Positions 36,389-44,389 of a stretch of 64,000 nucleotides of DNA are shown here, one piece after another (positions within the stretch are counted from its first letter, which is position 1; each line of letters opens with the position of its first letter). The position numbers and the translations under genes were made by a program. The DNA lies in the NCBI GenBank assembly GCA_020847045.1, contig JADLCT010000011.1, positions 62,001 through 126,000 of the forward strand. Reading direction: 5' to 3'. Origin of the DNA: Bryobacterales bacterium (GTDB lineage: Bacteria > Acidobacteriota > Terriglobia > Bryobacterales > Bryobacteraceae). The notes beneath the pieces are model-generated. The model saw only the letters and a list, made by a program, of their open reading frames with translations. It was not told the DNA's origin and searched no databases.

Positions 36389-36453
36389 CCCGTTTTCTCC
36401 GGCTTTCCCCGCCCTTCGCGTAAACTCCTCTCCTCACATGGCCGATAGTCTCA

Positions 36454-37728
36454 GTGATGTCGACCATAGGTGGAATTCGCACGTCCTTCAAACCCGAGGT
36501 CCCCCAGGATCTGGAAACCCTCCGCATTCCGGAATCCCTTGTCCTCGACCTCGTGCTGCGCCGGCTCCTGCTGGAGGGCTTCTCCAGCCTGCAGTCGCTG
36601 AGCCGCACGTTGAAGCTCTCGATTCCCATCGTCGATCAGGCCTTCCGCCACCTTCGCTCCCAGCAACTGGTCGAGGTGAAGGGTATGATCGGGAACGATT
36701 ACAGCTTCGTACTGTCGAGCGCCGGGAAGTCGCTTGCCTCCGACCGTTTTCAAATCTCCCAGTATGCGGGCGCCGCGCCCGTTTCGCTCAAGGATTACTC
36801 GGCCGCGACGCGGACCCAGGCCGCCAATGTCGATGTCGACCGCAAGGCCCTCCGCGCCTCGATGTCCGACCTGATTACCACGGACCGTCTCCTGGACCAG
36901 TTGGGACCGGCGCTGATCTCGCAAAGCTCCGTCTTCCTGTATGGACCGTCGGGCAACGGCAAAACCTCCATCGCCGAGCGCATGCTCCGCATCTATCAGG
37001 ACGCCATTCTGATTCCTTACGCCATCGAGGTCGACAACCAGATCATCAGCTTGTACGACCCGGTCGTACACCAGCGCATCGAACTGGACGACCCGGACGT
37101 GGACCCACGCTGGGTTCTGTGCAAGCGCCCCTGCATTGTCGTCGGCGGCGAGCTCATCCCCTCCATGCTCGAACTGCGCCTGGACGACGCCTCGGGCATC
37201 TATGCCGCACCGCTTCAGATGAAGGCCAACAACGGCATTTTCATCATCGACGACTTCGGCCGCCAGTTGATGTCGCCCCGCGACCTGCTGAACCGCTGGA
37301 TCGTTCCGCTGGACCGGCGCGTCGATTACCTCACTCTCCGCTACGGCGTGAAATTCCAGATTCCCTTCGAACTCATGGTTGTGTTTTCCACCAACCTCGA
37401 CCCCTCGCACCTCGCCGACGAGGCGTTTCTCCGCCGTATTCACAACAAGATTTACATCGAACCGGTCGATCCCACGTCGTTTGACCAGATCTTCAGCCGC
37501 GTTGTCACCGCCAAACGCGTCCCGGTCGAGCCGGACAGCTCCGAGTACCTCCGCAACCTCTGTCTGCGCGACGGGCGCACCGAACTTCGCGCCTGCTATC
37601 CGATGGATATCTGCAACATCCTCACCTCCATCAGCGAATATGAGAAACGGCCCGTCAGTATGAACCACGACGATCTCGAACGCGCCGTCAACCTCTACTT
37701 CGCCCGGAGCGAAAACACGCTCGAATAG
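36454..37728 (+). CDS. AAA+ ATPase with N-terminal winged-helix region
   Basis: A 424-residue cytosolic protein. Residues about 20-95 look like a winged helix (LVLDLVLRRLLLEG, then VDQAFRHLRSQQLVEV). The ATPase domain has Walker A GPSGNGKT (164-171), Walker B IFIIDDFG (Asp266, Asp267), sensor-1 VFSTN and arginine-finger-like FLRRIHNK. It resembles predicted chaperone-type ATPases linked to pilus assembly in Acidobacteriota and Myxobacteria, but I cannot name the family. GTG 36454 or ATG 36457 may be the start. Divergent from the secretin gene, which suggests a shared envelope system. Confidence 0.8.
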   Translation: MMSTIGGIRTSFKPEVPQDLETLRIPESLVLDLVLRRLLLEGFSSLQSLSRTLKLSIPIVDQAFRHLRSQQLVEVKGMIGNDYSFVLSSAGKSLASDRFQISQYAGAAPVSLKDYSAATRTQAANVDVDRKALRASMSDLITTDRLLDQLGPALISQSSVFLYGPSGNGKTSIAERMLRIYQDAILIPYAIEVDNQIISLYDPVVHQRIELDDPDVDPRWVLCKRPCIVVGGELIPSMLELRLDDASGIYAAPLQMKANNGIFIIDDFGRQLMSPRDLLNRWIVPLDRRVDYLTLRYGVKFQIPFELMVVFSTNLDPSHLADEAFLRRIHNKIYIEPVDPTSFDQIFSRVVTAKRVPVEPDSSEYLRNLCLRDGRTELRACYPMDICNILTSISEYEKRPVSMNHDDLERAVNLYFARSENTLE

Positions 37729-37777
37729 GTGGCGCACCACTCGCCCGCGCAATCCGGTACACTCGGTGGTCATCGCT

Positions 37778-38896
37778 ATGGCTACCGTTACGGCGCCCGT
37801 CCAAACCCGTCCGGCGGCGAACGCCCCGGCCCCCGCCCCTCCGGCGCGGCTGGCCTCGCTCGACGCTTTTCGCGGACTCACGATGATACTGCTGGTCTCG
37901 CATGGCTTCGGCATCCATGAGGCGCTGAAGGACAATGCCTCGCTCGCCTGGTTTGGCGATCAGTTCGAACACGCCGCCTGGGTTGGCTGCACGCTGTGGG
38001 ACCTCATCCAGCCCGCCTTTACCTTTATTGTCGGCGTCGCCATGCCGTTCGCCTTTGCCGCCCGCCTGAGCCGTGGCGCCACCCGTGGCGAACTCTTCAA
38101 GCACGTCCTCTGGCGCGCCTTCGCACTCATCGCGCTCTCCAACATCCTCTCCAACTGGGGTTCCACCGCGCCGCTCAAGTTCCAACTCATCAATGTCCTG
38201 TGCCAGATCGCCCTCGGCTACCTCCTCTGTTTTGGCCTTTGGCTCCTCCCTTGGCGTGCGCAAATCGCCTCCGCCACGGCGTTGTTCTTCCTCCACCACG
38301 CCCTCTTTTATCTCTTCCCCGGCCCGGCCGGGCCCTTCGACCCATCCGGCAACATCGGTAGCCGGCTGGACCTCGCGCTGCTCGGCTACAACTACTCCGG
38401 CTCGTACACCACGCTCAATTTTCTCGGCAACGCGCTCACCATCCTGGCGGGCATGTGGACAGGGATGTTCCTGCGCCGGGAATCGCCGCACGCGCACCGG
38501 TTGCGCGCACTCCTCGTGAGCGCCGCGCTATGCTGCGCCGCCGGGCTCGCCCTGGCGCCAGTGATTCCGATGGTGAAACGCCTCTGGCTTGGCTCCTTCA
38601 CCCTGTTCAGCCTTGGCTGGGTATTGCTGGGCCTGGCGGCCTGCTACTGGATGGTTGAGGTGCGGGGGTGGCGGCGCTGGACCGCACCGGCCCTGATCGC
38701 GGGCGCCAACTCCATCTTCCTCTATTCGTTTTCCCAGGTCTTGCGGGGGTGGCTTTCGCGCGGTCTGGCCGCCTTCACGGGGAACTTCTCCGCACTCGGA
38801 CCCTATGGCGCCATACCGCACAACCTGATCGTGCTGGGCGTCATGATTGGCCTCTGCTACTGGCTCCACCAGCGCAAAATCTACTTTAAGCTCTGA
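37778..38896 (+). CDS. DUF5009/HGSNAT-like membrane acyltransferase family protein
   Basis: Polytopic membrane protein of 372 residues with ten or so helices. The N-terminal RLASLDAFRGLTMILLVSHG motif is the hallmark of YeiB/HGSNAT-type heparan-alpha-glucosaminide N-acetyltransferase relatives. QLINVLCQIALGYLL and GANSIFLYSFSQVL are other conserved parts. It probably acylates sugars on surface glycans. TACACT at 37758-37763 lies upstream. ATG 37778 is preferred over GTG 37766, which is only 2 nt from that box. Confidence 0.82.
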   Translation: MATVTAPVQTRPAANAPAPAPPARLASLDAFRGLTMILLVSHGFGIHEALKDNASLAWFGDQFEHAAWVGCTLWDLIQPAFTFIVGVAMPFAFAARLSRGATRGELFKHVLWRAFALIALSNILSNWGSTAPLKFQLINVLCQIALGYLLCFGLWLLPWRAQIASATALFFLHHALFYLFPGPAGPFDPSGNIGSRLDLALLGYNYSGSYTTLNFLGNALTILAGMWTGMFLRRESPHAHRLRALLVSAALCCAAGLALAPVIPMVKRLWLGSFTLFSLGWVLLGLAACYWMVEVRGWRRWTAPALIAGANSIFLYSFSQVLRGWLSRGLAAFTGNFSALGPYGAIPHNLIVLGVMIGLCYWLHQRKIYFKL

Positions 38897-38932
38897 GTGT
38901 TGGTTGCGCTGCGCGCGACGGCGCGGGCCAAC

Positions 38933-39223
38933 TTAGTGGGTTGGGGCCACGAAGTCCGGTGGCAGGGCCGCGCCTTCGCCGAAGAAGTAGTTTTCCATCT
39001 GTCCCAACAGGAACTCCTGGGCTTCCGGGGTGCCAAGGTTCAAACGGTACTCGTTCATGAGCATCTTCATGTGCTCCACCCACATCTTCCAGGCCTGTTT
39101 GGAGACGTTGTCGTAGATGCGCTGCCCCAACGGATGGCCGTCGAACGGAACCTCGTCCAGGCCTTCCAATTCCTTCTGGAGCTTTACGCAATGAACCATT
39201 CGCTTGGCGGTTTCGTTTGACAT
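38933..39223 (-). CDS. yggX: Fe(2+)-trafficking/oxidative damage protection protein (YggX family)
   Basis: A 96-residue cytosolic protein with the YggX features: MVHCVKLQKELEGLD near the N-terminus (single Cys), PFDGHPLGQRIYDNVSKQAW and a C-terminal acidic end. YggX protects iron-sulfur clusters from oxidation. The ATG at 39223 gives the family N-terminus, although an open frame runs further upstream. No Shine-Dalgarno is obvious. Confidence 0.9.
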   Translation of the reverse strand: MSNETAKRMVHCVKLQKELEGLDEVPFDGHPLGQRIYDNVSKQAWKMWVEHMKMLMNEYRLNLGTPEAQEFLLGQMENYFFGEGAALPPDFVAPTH

Positions 39224-39272
39224 CAACCACCAGCTTATCGCAGCTTGTCCGCGTGGGGAAACAATCGCCGCA

Positions 39273-39617
39273 TCACCCGGCTTCTTCCAGGCTCTCCTCG
39301 CCATCCGGGACGCTCCTGGTGGCGCTTTCCGGGGCTATTTGCCGCGTTTCCGAGCGCCGCCGCTGCAACTCCAGATACTCGCTTAGCTTCAACAGAGAAC
39401 TAGCCCCGCGGTCCACGTTCCGCTTCACCGCCTTCTGATACCGCCGCAAAACTTCGCGCCGGTTCGTGTCGCGCAGGTTACACCCCTCGATATCCAGCAG
39501 CAGTTCGATCTCCCATGGCCTGAACGTGTTCCGGCTGAGAGTCCCCTTGAGCAGTTCCGTCATCAGTTTGTTGAACTGGTGCAACTGCGCTTCCGTGTCT
39601 AGAGTTCCATCCAGCAT
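39273..39617 (-). CDS. hypothetical protein
   Basis: A 114-residue soluble, largely helical protein with a high content of Arg/Glu/Leu: TEAQLHQFNKLMTELLKG, then PWEIELLLDIEG and a C-terminal charged tail. No catalytic motif or membrane segment. It lies between yggX and a SirB1-like gene on the same strand. I cannot assign a family; the composition argues for a real gene. Confidence 0.65.
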   Translation of the reverse strand: MLDGTLDTEAQLHQFNKLMTELLKGTLSRNTFRPWEIELLLDIEGCNLRDTNRREVLRRYQKAVKRNVDRGASSLLKLSEYLELQRRRSETRQIAPESATRSVPDGEESLEEAG

Positions 39618-39696
39618 GGCTCTCCCTTACTCATCGGCCGCGCGGCACAAAACCTTGAGATCTGCCGTACTAGGGAATTCCAACCCGTCCGCGCCC

Positions 39697-40515
39697 CTAC
39701 AGGCTCGTCTCCAGGAACCGCCGCAACCGTTCCGCCTGCTCCTCCACCAGATCCCGGTCGGCCGCCTGCGGGCTCAGCTCCAGATACCGCTGAAAGTCCG
39801 CCAGCGCGCTTCCGTACTGCTTGGTGGCCATATGACAGACACCGCGCTGCTTATACTCATCGGCCGATTGGGGCATCGCCAGCAACAGCAGGTCCAGCAC
39901 GGCGATCTGCGAGGCAAAGTTCTCCTCCCGCAGATACGCATTGCGCAGATTGTTCAACATCCGCACCAGAATGCTGCGCTTGGTCGCCGCCTCCAGCAGC
40001 GTGGGATTCGAAGCGATGTCCACGCCGGACACCTCCAGCGCCAGGTCCCGGCACTGGTCCGCGTCCATCAGACGTCCGCCGTGGAAACAGTCGATAAACA
40101 AGCCATCGCCCTGCACCCCATAGCGCGCCACAAAGTGCCCAGGAAGCGAGACACCAAACACGGGACGGTCCAGCCGCCGCGACACCTCAATCAAAACCAC
40201 CGCCAGCGTGATGGGGATTCCCGCACGGTTCAGCAACACCTGGCTCAAGCACGAGTTCTCTGCCGAATAATACCGTTCCGTATTCCCGCGGAATCCTAAC
40301 TCGTCGAATAAGTACTCGCAGGCGACCTTGACATACTCCACGCCACCCGCCCCCTCCGGCAGCCGTTCGGCCAGTTCCCGGGCATGTGAATCCAGCAGGT
40401 CGAGAAACGGCTCAATCTCCATGCCGGGATACTCGACGCGCGCCAACTCCAACGCCGCCACATCCAGCGGCGCCGACTCGTCCCGGTCGAGCAGGATTCT
40501 TTGTAGCGCTTCCAC
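39697..40515 (-). CDS. SirB1-like transglutaminase-fold protein with TPR
   Basis: A 272-residue cytosolic protein of the SirB1 group. The N-terminal transglutaminase-like core carries ENSCLSQVLLNRAGIPITLAVVL (Cys) and GVSLPGHFVARY (His), as in the whole family. The last 60 residues form a tetratricopeptide unit (YKQRGVCHMATKQYGSALADFQRYLELSP). The biochemical role of SirB1 proteins is poorly known. The GTG start abuts an AAGGAG sequence and has TATTCT 8 nt upstream. It is divergent from the FG-GAP gene, 21 nt away. Confidence 0.85.
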   Translation of the reverse strand: MEALQRILLDRDESAPLDVAALELARVEYPGMEIEPFLDLLDSHARELAERLPEGAGGVEYVKVACEYLFDELGFRGNTERYYSAENSCLSQVLLNRAGIPITLAVVLIEVSRRLDRPVFGVSLPGHFVARYGVQGDGLFIDCFHGGRLMDADQCRDLALEVSGVDIASNPTLLEAATKRSILVRMLNNLRNAYLREENFASQIAVLDLLLLAMPQSADEYKQRGVCHMATKQYGSALADFQRYLELSPQAADRDLVEEQAERLRRFLETSL

Positions 40516-40529
40516 CTCCTTCTAGAATA
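40501..40529. promoter_or_regulatory. overlapping bidirectional promoter
   Basis: Plus strand: TTGTAG (40501-40506), 16 nt, TAGAAT (40523-40528), then 8 nt to GTG 40537. Minus strand: TATTCT (40529-40524), then 8 nt to GTG 40515. The two -10 boxes overlap in TAGAATA. Confidence 0.5.
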
Positions 40530-40536
40530 GGACCGA

Positions 40537-41481
40537 GTGCACCGCATTTGTCTACTCCCTTTTGCCGCCTTCTTTGGCCTCGCGCCCGGCCTCTTCGCCC
40601 AACTCCAGGGCGGGGCCGTCTCCCCCGGTTCGCAGCTCACGGCCGCCTGGGGAAATGGCGTTTTCCTGAAGGGAGAACTCATCCATCCCGGCCATTTCGG
40701 CCGTGGCGGCTGCGTCGCCGACTGGAACCGTGACCACCGCCCCGACCTCATTCTCAACGAACTCGATCCTGGCGCGCCCGGCGGCTCTGTGGGGCGCATG
40801 GTCGCCCTGCTCGCCCCCGGCTGGCGCCGCGAGTTGATCGACACCGGAGCCTCGTTTCGCGACTGCCTCGACACCACGTTGCACGGACGTCCCGGACTGC
40901 TGGTCACCCACCTGCACACCCAACTCCGCTTCTACGAGCGCTCGGCCACCGGCAAGTCCATCTATCGCGAGATCTACTCCATCTACACGCCCTCGGCGCA
41001 GAGCGGCCTGGCGCGCGCCGACGTGGATGGTGATGGACGGCCCGACATACTGCACGGCAACTACTGGCTGCGCGCCCCGGCGCGGTGGGAAGACGGGTGG
41101 CGCCTGTTCGCGCTCAACACCTGGTTTTATCAGCCCCGTTCGGCCATGGTGCGCATCGTCGCGCTCCCCATGCATGGCCGCCTGGCCGCGGTCGAGGCCG
41201 AAAGCGAAGCTTCGCCCGCCCGCTTCGCCTGGTTTGAAAAGCCCGCCGACCCCCGTGCCGAATGGGTCCAGCACGACATCAAGGTTCCTGGAGGTTTGCA
41301 CCGCCCGCAGGTTCTGGTCCACGGCGGCGCTCCGGAGACGGTGGTCGCAGGCGAAGACAACGGGCCCGGTTCACGCCTTCTGCGCGTCAATCTGGCTACG
41401 GGCGAAGTGCGCGTGTTGTCGCGATCGAACGGCTATCTGGCGGCCGGACCCGGCGGCACGCCCGCCGTTGTTCGCAGGTAG
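40537..41481 (+). CDS. exported FG-GAP/VCBS repeat protein
   Basis: A 314-residue secreted protein with signal peptide (ICLLPFAAFFGLAPGLFAQ). Calcium-binding FG-GAP motifs are visible: ADVDGDGRPDIL (about 165) and the degenerate VADWNRDHRPDLIL (about 60). These form integrin-like beta-propellers. GTG start, leaderless-type promoter. The last 49 nt overlap the 3' end of the convergent cupin gene. Function not predictable; surface or periplasmic binding is likely. Confidence 0.78.
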   Translation: MHRICLLPFAAFFGLAPGLFAQLQGGAVSPGSQLTAAWGNGVFLKGELIHPGHFGRGGCVADWNRDHRPDLILNELDPGAPGGSVGRMVALLAPGWRRELIDTGASFRDCLDTTLHGRPGLLVTHLHTQLRFYERSATGKSIYREIYSIYTPSAQSGLARADVDGDGRPDILHGNYWLRAPARWEDGWRLFALNTWFYQPRSAMVRIVALPMHGRLAAVEAESEASPARFAWFEKPADPRAEWVQHDIKVPGGLHRPQVLVHGGAPETVVAGEDNGPGSRLLRVNLATGEVRVLSRSNGYLAAGPGGTPAVVRR

Positions 41482-41813
41482 GCATCGTCGCCGCGCAGCC
41501 AATCCTCACGGCGTGGCGCGAACAGGTCCAGCGCAACGGAGTCCTCCAGAGCCACCACGGCGTGCGGCTCATGTGGCGGAATCTCCATCACCTCGCCCGC
41601 TGACAGAATCTGCTCACCGTGGTCGAAGATGAACCGCAGCCGCCCAGCCTCCAACACCGTGCACTGCTCGTTCTCATGATGGTGCCGCTGCACCACGGCC
41701 CCCGTCTTCATGAACAGGCGGGCCATTGTCATGCGCCCGGAATGAATGGCCTGCCGCTCCACTAGCGGGTTCAACTGTTCGCGCTCAATTGCGTCCCATC
41801 GGTGAATTCCCAT
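41433..41813 (-). CDS. cupin domain-containing protein
   Basis: A 126-residue single-domain cupin. Motif 1 is VQRHHHENEQCTVLEAG (histidines and Glu as metal ligands). Motif 2 is PPHEPHAVVALED. Such proteins bind metals and small ligands or act as sugar or acid isomerases or dioxygenases. TACACT (41828-41823) lies 9 nt before the ATG with no Shine-Dalgarno. Its end overlaps the FG-GAP gene by 49 nt, tail to tail. Confidence 0.85.
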   Translation of the reverse strand: MGIHRWDAIEREQLNPLVERQAIHSGRMTMARLFMKTGAVVQRHHHENEQCTVLEAGRLRFIFDHGEQILSAGEVMEIPPHEPHAVVALEDSVALDLFAPRREDWLRGDDAYLRTTAGVPPGPAAR

Positions 41814-41822
41814 TGCGGGCGT

Positions 41823-41832
41823 AGTGTATCAT
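41823..41832. promoter_or_regulatory. overlapping divergent -10 elements (cupin and rmlA)
   Basis: AGTGTATCAT: TACACT on the minus strand (41828-41823) for the cupin gene and TATCAT on the plus strand (41827-41832) for rmlA. Neither has a clear -35. Confidence 0.4.
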
Positions 41833-41869
41833 GAGGCTCTAGCATGACTTGTTTCCCACGGAGGCGCCC

Positions 41870-42616
41870 ATGAAAGGGATCGTCCTCGCCGGTGGACTGG
41901 GCAGCCGGCTGTTCCCGCTGACCAAGATCACCAACAAACACCTGCTGCCCATCTACGACAAGCCCATGATCTATTACCCGATCCAGACGCTTGTCGACGC
42001 GGGTATCGAAGAGATTCTTGTCGTCACCGGCGGCCGTAATGCCGGCGATTTTCTCCGGCTGCTGGCCAATGGCAAGGAGTTCGGTCTAAAACATCTGAAC
42101 TACGCCTATCAGGAAGGCGAAGGAGGAATCGCCGACGCCCTCGCCCTGGCTGAGCACTTCGCCGAAGGCGACCGCATCTGCGTCATCCTAGGCGATAACC
42201 TTGTTGAGCATTCCATCCGCGGCGCCGTGGATGCGTTCCGTGCACAGCCCGCCGGCGCGCGGATCCTGCTGAAGGAGGTCCCCGACGCCGAGCGCTTCGG
42301 CGTGGCCGAAATCTCGGGTGACCGCATCCTCGGCATCGAAGAAAAGCCCGCCAAGCCCAAGAGCAACTTCGCCGTTACGGGCATCTATCTTTACGACGAG
42401 TCCGTCTGGCAAAAGGTGAAGACCCTCACCCCCAGTGCGCGCGGCGAACTGGAGATCACCGACGTCAACAACGCCTACATCGGCGAGGGCACCATGGCCT
42501 TCTCCTACATTGACGGCTGGTGGACCGACGCCGGCACGTTCGAATCGCTTCTGCGCGCCGCCAACCTGGTCGCCGACAGCCAGAAACATCCCGCATCCGC
42601 CCACTCCGCCGACTAA
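41870..42616 (+). CDS. rmlA: glucose-1-phosphate thymidylyltransferase (short RmlA type)
   Basis: Makes dTDP-glucose from glucose-1-phosphate and dTTP, the first step to dTDP-sugars. 248 residues, shorter than classical RmlA (about 290). Signature GGLGSRLFPLT (8-18), TKHLLP-like NKHLLPIYDKPMIYYP, GDN and EEKP. Start with GGAGG 5 nt upstream. First gene of rmlA-rmlC-rmlB. Confidence 0.93.
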   Translation: MKGIVLAGGLGSRLFPLTKITNKHLLPIYDKPMIYYPIQTLVDAGIEEILVVTGGRNAGDFLRLLANGKEFGLKHLNYAYQEGEGGIADALALAEHFAEGDRICVILGDNLVEHSIRGAVDAFRAQPAGARILLKEVPDAERFGVAEISGDRILGIEEKPAKPKSNFAVTGIYLYDESVWQKVKTLTPSARGELEITDVNNAYIGEGTMAFSYIDGWWTDAGTFESLLRAANLVADSQKHPASAHSAD

Positions 42617-42620
42617 ACCG

Positions 42621-43178
42621 ATGAGTGAAACACAGTTAGCTCCCGATCTCCCGATCATCGAAACTCCGGCCAACAGCAAGGGCCTCGGCGCCATCATCCG
42701 TTCCAAGAATTCGCCCGATCTGATTCCCGGCGTTGCCGTGAGCGACTACACGCTGTGGCCTGACGACCGCGGCTACTTCCTCGAAGTGGCCCGTCTCGGC
42801 AGCGGTCCGGTGGCCGGGTTCCCGGCCGCCTCCCAGGTCTCCTGCGCGCTCTCCTATCCGGGCACAATCAAGGCGTTTCACTTCCATCTCCATCAAACCG
42901 ACTTCTGGGTTACGGCCCAAGGCATGCTTCAGGTCGCGCTGGTAGACCTCCGCGCCGGTTCGCCCACCTTCGGCCTCCGCAACACTATTTATACGGGCGC
43001 ACTTCGTCCGCTGAGCGTTGTGATTCCTCCTGGCGTCGGCCACGGCTACAAGGTCATCGGCGAATCGGCCGCCCTGCTCGTCTACATCACCAATCGCATC
43101 TACAACCCGGAAGACGAGGGCCGCATCGCCTACAACGACCCCGGCATCGCCTACGATTGGGAGATTCAGTACAAGTGA
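42621..43178 (+). CDS. rmlC: dTDP-4-dehydrorhamnose 3,5-epimerase family protein
   Basis: Cupin-fold epimerase of 185 residues, with AFHFHLHQTDFW at the place of the catalytic His, VDLRAGSPTFG, IPPGVGHGYKV and a C-terminal YNDPGIAYDW. Compared with classical RmlC the N-terminus is longer by about 30 residues and the RGLH motif is replaced by KAFHFH, so the exact reaction (3,5- or 3-epimerisation) is uncertain. It starts 4 nt after rmlA and overlaps rmlB by 4 nt. Confidence 0.85.
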   Translation: MSETQLAPDLPIIETPANSKGLGAIIRSKNSPDLIPGVAVSDYTLWPDDRGYFLEVARLGSGPVAGFPAASQVSCALSYPGTIKAFHFHLHQTDFWVTAQGMLQVALVDLRAGSPTFGLRNTIYTGALRPLSVVIPPGVGHGYKVIGESAALLVYITNRIYNPEDEGRIAYNDPGIAYDWEIQYK

Positions 43179-44185
43179 ACCTGCTCGTCACCGGCGGCGC
43201 CGGTTTTATCGGCTCGGCATTTGTCCGTCTGGTTCTCGCCACGCAACCCGGCGTCCGGGTGGTGAATCTCGATTCGCTTACCTACGCGGGGAACCTGGAA
43301 AACCTTGCCGCCGCCGCCGAACACCCTGGTTACCGTTTCGTGCGCGGCGATATCGCCGATCAGCCGCTGGTCGAATCGCTGATCGCCTCGGAGAAAGTCG
43401 ACGCCATCGTCCATTTCGCCGCCGAATCCCATGTGGATCGCAGCATCCTCTCCTCCAAGCCGTTCTTCGATACGAACGTCCTGGGAACACTCTCCCTGCT
43501 CGACGCCGCACGCAAAACAAAATTGGCCCGATTCGTGCACGTTTCCACCGACGAGGTGTACGGCGACATCGACCCGCCGCACGAGGCCGACGAACAGTTT
43601 CCGCTGCGCGCCTCCAGCCCCTACTCGGCATCGAAGGCCGGTTCGGATCTTCTGGCGCTCTCCTACGTCCGCACGTTTGGGCTGAACCTCTCGGTTACGC
43701 GCGCCTCGAACAACTACGGCCCTTTCCAGTTCCCTGAGAAGCTCATACCCTTGATGATTTCCAACGCTCTGGAGGGCCGCCCGCTGCCCATCTATGGCGA
43801 TGGCCTCCAGGTTCGCGACTGGCTGTTTGCCGACGACCATTGCCGGGGCATCTGGGCCGTTCTCACCAAGGGCGCCGCCGGCGAAGTGTACAACATCGGT
43901 GGGAACTGTTCGCTGCCAAACATTGAGGTCGTCCACCGCATCCTTGCCGCCACCGGAGCGCCGGAATCGCTGCTCACCACCGTGGCCGACCGCCCTGGAC
44001 ACGACCGCCGTTACGCGCTTACCTCGGCCAAGGCGGAGCGCGAACTCGGCTGGTCGCCCGTCATGAACTTCGAGGAGGGGCTGCGGCTGACCATCGACTG
44101 GTACCGCGCCAATCCCGGTTGGGTACAACGCGTCAAATCCGGCGCCTACCGCGACTATTACGCGCGAAACTACGGCGCGCGCTGA
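43175..44185 (+). CDS. rmlB: dTDP-glucose 4,6-dehydratase
   Basis: Extended SDR enzyme producing dTDP-4-keto-6-deoxyglucose. 336 residues: GGAGFIGS NAD-binding turn, AAESHVDRSI, STDEVYGDI (Thr-Asp-Glu catalytic triad), YSASKAGSD (Tyr, Lys), NNYGPFQFPEKLIP and RDWLFADDH. The GTG start overlaps the rmlC stop (GTGA). No rmlD follows. Confidence 0.95.
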   Translation: MNLLVTGGAGFIGSAFVRLVLATQPGVRVVNLDSLTYAGNLENLAAAAEHPGYRFVRGDIADQPLVESLIASEKVDAIVHFAAESHVDRSILSSKPFFDTNVLGTLSLLDAARKTKLARFVHVSTDEVYGDIDPPHEADEQFPLRASSPYSASKAGSDLLALSYVRTFGLNLSVTRASNNYGPFQFPEKLIPLMISNALEGRPLPIYGDGLQVRDWLFADDHCRGIWAVLTKGAAGEVYNIGGNCSLPNIEVVHRILAATGAPESLLTTVADRPGHDRRYALTSAKAERELGWSPVMNFEEGLRLTIDWYRANPGWVQRVKSGAYRDYYARNYGAR

Positions 44186-44236
44186 GCCGCTCCTTCCCCC
44201 GATTCGCAACTCCCGCCGGCGCCCTGGCGGACTCCC

Positions 44237-44261
44237 GGGACGGGCTCTGCCCACCCGTCCC
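44237..44261 (+). terminator. GC-rich hairpin after the rml operon
   Basis: Perfect 8-bp stem GGGACGGG (44237-44244)/CCCGTCCC (44254-44261), 9-nt loop. On the plus strand it is followed by an A-tract, not a U-tract, so it is not a standard intrinsic terminator. It may still mark the 3' end of the rml mRNA. Confidence 0.35.
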
Positions 44262-44290
44262 CTAAAAAAAATGTTAAGCTTTGTGCAACG

Positions 44291-44371
44291 TCGCTTGTAG
44301 GCCGGCCGTCCAACAACGTCCGCTACGAAGCGAGCAAGGGTCGTTGGATTGATGATTTTCCTTCAATCCAA
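44291..44371 (+). promoter_or_regulatory. structured 5' leader of the tandem TonB receptor operon
   Basis: Two strong hairpins. TCGCTTGTAG (44291-44300) pairs with CTAC-g-AAGCGA (44323-44333), one bulge. TTGGATTGA (44344-44352) pairs with TCAATCCAA (44363-44371), 9 bp perfect, and ends 3 nt before the GGGAGG ribosome-binding site (44375-44380). Could be a translational control element. Confidence 0.5.
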
Positions 44372-44389
44372 TTCGGGAGGTAAAAGGCA

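Noticed and set aside
44237-44272. Hairpin plus A-tract as an intrinsic terminator for the minus strand
   Set aside because: On the minus strand the T-tract lies before the hairpin, not after it.
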